Translations under genes and position numbers: made by a program
The notes under the pieces: generated by a model
What the model was told of the DNA's origin: nothing
The model's database searches: none
Seen by the model: the letters and a program-made list of their open reading frames with translations, nothing else
Part shown: in pieces, positions 4,741-8,756 of the stretch
Numbering within the stretch: the first letter of the stretch is position 1
How the letters are laid out: every line of letters starts with the position of its first letter
Source of the DNA: Pseudomonadota bacterium
GTDB lineage: Bacteria; Myxococcota; Bradymonadia; UBA4248
Direction of reading: 5' to 3'
Length of the DNA: 8,756 nucleotides
Assembly: GCA_017629415.1 (NCBI GenBank)
Contig: JAGBXG010000190.1
Coordinates: forward strand, 1 to 8,756

Positions 4741-6537
4741 ATGCTTCAGCTTCAGGTCATATACGGCAAAGATGCAGGGAAATGCGTGCGTTTCCAGCAA
4801 AGTGTCGTGCATATTGGCTCTGATCCCGGCAATGATTTTCAGCTTAATGATGATGAAATCAGTGAATATCATGGCCGTTTTACGTGTCACCAGTCGGCCG
4901 GTCATTATGCATATTGTGATTTACAAAGTACGCGCGGATCGCGTGTGCGTTCTGCCAGCATCGATGTTTTGCTCTACAGTCATCAGATGCCGCAATCTGT
5001 GGCCATCGCTGGTGAGTGTGTCATTTCTTTAGGCCAGACGCTCATACAGTGTACCTATACAGCCAGAAATCCGGATAGTCCCAATCGTGTCCGCCGTGTA
5101 TCTGCCCTGTCGATGCATGCCATACCGCCATCGAATGATCCCGACATGCTGTCATTTCTTCTCGATGCTTCTTTGGCTTTGACAGCCAAAACGACCCATC
5201 AGGCAGTCATGTCACATTTGTCGATGTCTATTTTGCAGCGATTGCCGAATGCCTCACACGTTTCGATATGGCGTTTTGATTCAAGCCGTGATTGTTTTTC
5301 ATGCATTTATGAACGATCGCGCGGCAATTTGACGACCCCGTCTCTTCTGACAGATGCTGATTACCGTCAAGCCCTTAAATCACACAGTGTTGAGCTCTTT
5401 GTGTCTGAAGAGCAGCCGCATGTTGGATGTGCGCTTGTCGAACCGCTGGTGACAGCACGCCATGAACTCGGGGTGCTCGTTGTGGATTCTTTGCGGCCTG
5501 ATGGCATTCAGCCGGCCGACATCGAAGGATTGGCACGCCTGGGATCTGTGGCAGCTTATGCCATCGAACGCACCTTTATTAATGCCGATATCAGTGCGGT
5601 CTTTGACAGCTTTATCCGTTCAATCATCGCTGTGATGGATGCCCGTGATCCGGCTTCGGCAGGACATTCCAAGCGTGTGGCGAATTATGCGCTTTTTACA
5701 GCTCAAGCCATTCATGCCTCACAGGCACCGGCTTTCAGAAATATCCTGTTTTCGCATAATCACATGGATGAGCTTCGGTGTGCGGCGCTTCTCCATGATA
5801 TTGGCAAGGTCGTTCTCAGACGCGAAATTCTTCTCAAGTCTGCAAAGCTCACTCCTGGTGATCTCCAGCATTTGCTCGAACGTATCGAACTTTTTGCCGC
5901 CTGGTTTGCAACGCAAAATGCCGAAAAACTTGGCGCAGATTATCGCTCGCCTCAGCAGTTTGCGCATTATCGGGAAATCGTCACGCGAGTGCAGCAAGCA
6001 CAAGCTCGCGCGACAGCCGAGGATAAGTTTTATATTGATGAAATGGCTCGCACGTTCATCATTCCATGTCCTGGCCTGCCGCTGCTCAAGGCTGCTGAAC
6101 GCGATTCCTTGCTCATTGAACGCGGTACACTCAATGCTGACGAACGCCGCGAAATCCAAAAACATGCCCTGATTTCATGGCAGTATCTCTCTCAAATTGC
6201 ATGGCCACAACGTTGGGCCAATGTGCCGGTCTACGTCCTTCAGCATCATGAAAAATTAAATGGTACAGGATATCCCTACGGTATTCGAGGCGATCAAATC
6301 TTTCTTCAAAGCCGAATCATTACCATTTGTGATATTTTTGATGCCCTCACGGGAGGCGACAGATCGTATAAAACACGCCATTCTTTCGGAGATGCGGCGC
6401 AAATTCTGCTGCAAGATGCCAAAGCCGGGGCTCTTGACAAAGATATCGTCGATCTGTTTATTGAACAGGTCATTCCGCAAATTGTCGATGCTGAAGCCGT
6501 CTCAAGTGGATCGTCTCCTGCCGTTGTCAGCGGTTAA
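4741..6537 (+). CDS. FHA-GAF-HD-GYP signalling protein, probable cyclic-di-GMP phosphodiesterase
   Basis: A 598-residue cytoplasmic protein with no membrane segment. Residues about 1-105 form an FHA-like domain (IGSDPGNDFQL, then S41 and H44). About 135-280 is a GAF-like sensor domain, and about 285-585 is an HD-GYP domain that in this family hydrolyses cyclic-di-GMP. Visible catalytic-type residues are H309 (AGHSKRV), H352-D353 with GK (LLHDIGK), H475, H502-H503-E504 (HHEKLNGTGYP, the GYP signature with Asn in place of the usual Asp) and D531 (ICDIFDALTGGDRSYK). About 90 extra residues separate HDIGK from GTLNADERREIQKH, as in a long-insert HD-GYP subclass I recall from proteobacteria. The FHA part lacks the usual phosphate-binding Arg (Ser27) and the late Asn (Arg65 in STRG). 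It is first gene of a likely three-gene operon, with its own promoter at 4635-4663. The ligand of the GAF domain is unknown. Confidence 0.9.
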   Translation: MLQLQVIYGKDAGKCVRFQQSVVHIGSDPGNDFQLNDDEISEYHGRFTCHQSAGHYAYCDLQSTRGSRVRSASIDVLLYSHQMPQSVAIAGECVISLGQTLIQCTYTARNPDSPNRVRRVSALSMHAIPPSNDPDMLSFLLDASLALTAKTTHQAVMSHLSMSILQRLPNASHVSIWRFDSSRDCFSCIYERSRGNLTTPSLLTDADYRQALKSHSVELFVSEEQPHVGCALVEPLVTARHELGVLVVDSLRPDGIQPADIEGLARLGSVAAYAIERTFINADISAVFDSFIRSIIAVMDARDPASAGHSKRVANYALFTAQAIHASQAPAFRNILFSHNHMDELRCAALLHDIGKVVLRREILLKSAKLTPGDLQHLLERIELFAAWFATQNAEKLGADYRSPQQFAHYREIVTRVQQAQARATAEDKFYIDEMARTFIIPCPGLPLLKAAERDSLLIERGTLNADERREIQKHALISWQYLSQIAWPQRWANVPVYVLQHHEKLNGTGYPYGIRGDQIFLQSRIITICDIFDALTGGDRSYKTRHSFGDAAQILLQDAKAGALDKDIVDLFIEQVIPQIVDAEAVSSGSSPAVVSG

Positions 6538-6586
6538 TGATACCCTTTATTTCAGGTTTTGATGCCGTCTGCTTCTTCCTCGCGGA

Positions 6587-8047
6587 GTGTATTGTCTTTT
6601 GAAGAACTTACGAAATTCAGCCCTTATTTTGCTTCTGATGGCATTGGCTGCCATGGCCTTGAATATCAGTGTGCTAAGTCAGCGCGAAGATGGGGAAAAA
6701 ATCGCCATTGTCCGGAATGCCGACAAAGCTGTTTTCACTTTTTCGGAGCCTTCAGAAGTCTCTCTGTTCGTCTGCCTGCCCGATGCTGATGCCGAAAAAC
6801 TTGAGATCAATCAACCGCTTAAGTCAATGGAAATGCCGTCGAAAACCCTCGATGTGCTCCAAATGTCAGAACCCAGGCCGCTCGAAATCTCTCCGGCTTT
6901 CGCAAAAAAACATGATCTGGATACACATGTCATGTGTACGGTATCTCCCATGTTTAATGTGACACCAGGTGCTGCTGCGCAAGTTCAAAGCGAAAATTTG
7001 GACCCCAAACTTTTGCCCGGCGTCGTCGATTTGAAAGTTTCCGAAGCCGTGGTGGTGCCAGCCCCCGAAAATGCCTTTGTCGTAGCCGCCGTCTCCTCGG
7101 GACAATATCCACTGCTCGAAGTTTTTCTTTATTTTGTCTTTCTCGTAACGCTGTGGATGGCTGGCGCACAAGGTGCCAAAGCATGGTGGCAATGTAAATC
7201 CTCAAATCGGCCTCAAATCCTCAAAGACATGCGGTTTTATGATGCGCCTATCGCGTTTATCTGTGCGCTCTTTATCGCAGCCTGCCTGTCTGTATTCGTC
7301 GGGACTCGGGTGAATGCTCATACCAGTTCATTGCTGCCAGGATTTTGGGAAATGACTGTCATGCTGGCGGCGAATTTCGTCGCTTTTCTGCTGACAGCTG
7401 CATTTTATGCCTTAAAAAATTCTCGAAAAACGTCGAAAATCGTTTCAGAGGCAAACGCAACGCCTCCCACAGATGCAGAACAGACCAAAACAGAAGCCCA
7501 GAACATCCCATCGACAGATAAACCTGAACACGCTGAACCGAATGCGACCTGGAAAACCCATCTGACACACTTGTTTTTGCGTCCGGAAACGCCCGAACCT
7601 TTCCCCATTTGGCTGCCGCTTGCTTTGGGTATCGGGCTTTCATTGACAGCTGTGGTTGCGGTGATGTTTGCGCCTGTCCCTGGGCTGTCCACCGTTGAAA
7701 TGGCTTCACAGCTGACATCAACTTGTCTGCTGACTGCACATTTCGCCGTTTTCGCCGGTGTCTCCGAAGAATGCCTCTTCCGTGGGGTCATACAAAGCAG
7801 CCTGGAAGCTCGCCAGAACGCCCAAAAACCAGCCCTGATCAATGCTGTTGCCATTCTGATCACAACGTTTTTATTTGTCCTTATTCATGTGCCACAGTCC
7901 ATTGATCATCTTTGGGCGCTGATGCCTATCGGAATGGTTTCGATCGTGGCCGGATGGCTCAAACTACATTACAGATCCATTTTTCCGGCGATTCTGTTAC
8001 ACATGACTTACAATTCTGTGTTGCTGTTGCCGTCTATTCTTGCCTGA
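6587..8047 (+). CDS. CPBP-family intramembrane protease (Abi/Rce1-like) with extracytoplasmic N-terminal domain
   Basis: A 486-residue membrane protein. The last 150 residues carry the CPBP glutamic intramembrane protease motifs: E394-E395-C-L-F-R399 (EExxxR), F430xxxH434 and H472xxxN476, all in hydrophobic segments. Predicted membrane spans lie near 11-29, 175-195, 220-240, 255-276, 341-361, 378-392, 418-436, 443-458 and 464-485. Residues about 30-174 form a soluble domain, probably outside the membrane, with two cysteines (C63, C117) that could pair. Residues 280-335 are a polar, Pro/Thr/Glu-rich linker. It is clearly longer than the usual 200-300-residue CPBP proteins. The start is uncertain: GTG 6587 has no spaced ribosome binding site, whereas TTG 6599 has GGAG 11 bases upstream and would begin MKNLRNS, a better signal-anchor. 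It lies 49 bases after the HD-GYP stop and 19 bases before the kinase ATG. The substrate is unknown. Confidence 0.87.
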   Translation: MYCLLKNLRNSALILLLMALAAMALNISVLSQREDGEKIAIVRNADKAVFTFSEPSEVSLFVCLPDADAEKLEINQPLKSMEMPSKTLDVLQMSEPRPLEISPAFAKKHDLDTHVMCTVSPMFNVTPGAAAQVQSENLDPKLLPGVVDLKVSEAVVVPAPENAFVVAAVSSGQYPLLEVFLYFVFLVTLWMAGAQGAKAWWQCKSSNRPQILKDMRFYDAPIAFICALFIAACLSVFVGTRVNAHTSSLLPGFWEMTVMLAANFVAFLLTAAFYALKNSRKTSKIVSEANATPPTDAEQTKTEAQNIPSTDKPEHAEPNATWKTHLTHLFLRPETPEPFPIWLPLALGIGLSLTAVVAVMFAPVPGLSTVEMASQLTSTCLLTAHFAVFAGVSEECLFRGVIQSSLEARQNAQKPALINAVAILITTFLFVLIHVPQSIDHLWALMPIGMVSIVAGWLKLHYRSIFPAILLHMTYNSVLLLPSILA

Positions 8048-8053
8048 TGGATT

Positions 8054-8060
8054 GAGGGGG
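8054..8060 (+). promoter_or_regulatory. Ribosome binding site of the deoxynucleoside kinase
   Basis: GAGGGGG, six bases before the ATG at 8067. It decides this start over an in-frame TTG at 8040 that would overlap the preceding gene. Confidence 0.75.
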
Positions 8061-8066
8061 AAATTT

Positions 8067-8681
8067 ATGTCTGCACGTTTTATTGCCATTGCCGGAAATA
8101 TCGGCGCCGGAAAATCGACGATGGTCGGGTTCTTGTCACGCCGTTTTAATCTCAATCCGCTTTATGAACCGGTCGAAGACAATCCGTATATCGCGGATTT
8201 CTACGAAGATATGAAACGATGGGCATTCAATTCGCAGATTTTTTATCTGTCGCGGAAATTTGCTTTGCATCTCGAAGCACAAAAGATGAATCAGCGCGTC
8301 ATTTTGGATCGCACCATCTATGAAGATGCCGAAATTTTTGTCGAAAATTTACGCCGTCGCCGTGGAATTACCACACGCGATTACAACACATATATGGAGC
8401 TCTACAAAACTATTCGTTCGGAGCTTCAGCCGCCCGATCTCGTGATTTATCTGCGCTGTTCCGTGCGCGGTGTGCGCCGACGCATCAAAAAACGTGGCCG
8501 CGAATCCGAAATGGCCATTCCGTTGAGCTACATTCAGCGGCTGCATGCGCAATATGAAGCATGGTACGAAAATTACGATTTGGGTCCCAAAGCCGTCATC
8601 GAAACTGAAAATCTCGATTATCTCCGCGATACTATTCATCGCATGGATTTGATTCAGCAAATTGAAGATCTTTTGAAATAG
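8067..8681 (+). CDS. Deoxynucleoside kinase (dGK/dAK/dCK type)
   Basis: A complete 204-residue cytosolic kinase of the deoxynucleoside kinase family, which transfers the gamma-phosphate of ATP to a deoxynucleoside in the salvage pathway. Residues 10-18 form the P-loop (GNIGAGKST). E34-P35 sits where the family's catalytic Glu lies. Then come NPYIADFYEDM (39-49) and W52, and D81-R82-T83 is the DR(S/T) motif in DRTIYED. PPDLVIYLR (122-130) precedes an Arg-rich LID region (R137-R145, ending RGRE). Length and motif order are normal for the family. The substrate base cannot be told from sequence alone; bacterial relatives phosphorylate dG, dA or dC. The ATG at 8067 follows the CPBP stop by 19 bases, so co-transcription with the two upstream genes is likely. 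Confidence 0.93.
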   Translation: MSARFIAIAGNIGAGKSTMVGFLSRRFNLNPLYEPVEDNPYIADFYEDMKRWAFNSQIFYLSRKFALHLEAQKMNQRVILDRTIYEDAEIFVENLRRRRGITTRDYNTYMELYKTIRSELQPPDLVIYLRCSVRGVRRRIKKRGRESEMAIPLSYIQRLHAQYEAWYENYDLGPKAVIETENLDYLRDTIHRMDLIQQIEDLLK

Positions 8682-8756
8682 AATCGAACGATTTGGCTTT
8701 ATGGTCAACATGAGGCGGCACGGGGCGTTGCGGGGTGTCCCCGCAAAGGGGGTAGG
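8682..8756 (+). other. 3' flank of the operon with a GC-rich hairpin at 8728-8746
   Basis: TTGCGGGG (8728-8735) pairs perfectly with CCCCGCAA (8739-8746) around a TGT loop. It is followed by AGGGGGTAGG up to the edge. No T-tract is visible, so it is not a classic terminator within the window. A frame opened by ATG 8701 stays open to the edge but has no ribosome binding site. The block may be an intergenic repeat, a structured RNA start, or a terminator whose T-tract lies outside. Confidence 0.5.

Noticed and set aside
5719..6165. A 148-codon minus-strand open frame inside the HD-GYP gene.
   Set aside because: It is antisense to a well-supported HD-GYP domain and has no ribosome binding site or recognisable domain.
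8040..8066. TTG at 8040 as the kinase start.
   Set aside because: It overlaps the end of the CPBP gene and adds nine residues ahead of the P-loop strand, whereas ATG 8067 has GAGGGGG six bases upstream and gives the family's normal N-terminus.
8701..8756. A partial plus-strand gene starting at ATG 8701 and running off the edge.
   Set aside because: There is no ribosome binding site, and the frame crosses a perfect GC-rich hairpin that looks intergenic; too short to judge.

Overview
The window reads as chromosomal DNA of a Gram-negative, diderm bacterium. A Myxococcota-like lineage (for example the Bradymonadia group) is my best guess. The hints are a large lipoprotein carrying six-cysteine modules of a kind I associate with myxobacterial surface lipoproteins, an FHA-GAF-HD-GYP signalling protein, and the outer-membrane style lipobox. 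This placement is inference, not a database match. I see no mobile-element gene, rRNA, tRNA or CRISPR array.

Layout: 1-309 is non-coding and holds three hairpins of unknown role. 310-391 holds two tandem hairpins and a T-tract that end the minus-strand gene at 415-4332. That gene encodes a 1305-residue secreted lipoprotein: signal peptide with lipobox, two six-Cys modules, one IPT/TIG domain and eight tandem beta-sandwich-like repeats of about 120-140 residues. 4333-4740 is a divergent intergenic region. It contains an extended -10 promoter candidate, two more long hairpins with a T-tract (a possible small RNA), and a good sigma70-type promoter for the rightward genes. Three plus-strand genes follow, closely spaced and probably one operon: an FHA-GAF-HD-GYP phosphodiesterase (4741-6537), a membrane CPBP-family protease with an extracytoplasmic domain (6587-8047), and a deoxynucleoside kinase (8067-8681). 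The window ends in a GC-rich hairpin.

The most unusual signal is RNA/DNA structure rather than protein. Four long hairpins, two on the minus strand just after the lipoprotein gene and two on the plus strand upstream of it, share the same core: a helix opening with C-TAT and closing with ATA, then a single bulged C, then G. Their other stem bases differ but stay paired. Each pair is followed by 8-9 T. The pairs flank the lipoprotein gene in inverted, outward-facing orientation. I can name no known family for them; a repeated terminator, small-RNA family or hairpin repeat element are all open.

Functional links are inferred. A c-di-GMP phosphodiesterase is divergently placed next to a large cysteine-laced surface protein, which would fit coupling of second-messenger signalling to surface properties. 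The kinase (nucleotide salvage) and membrane protease look like ordinary operon companions.
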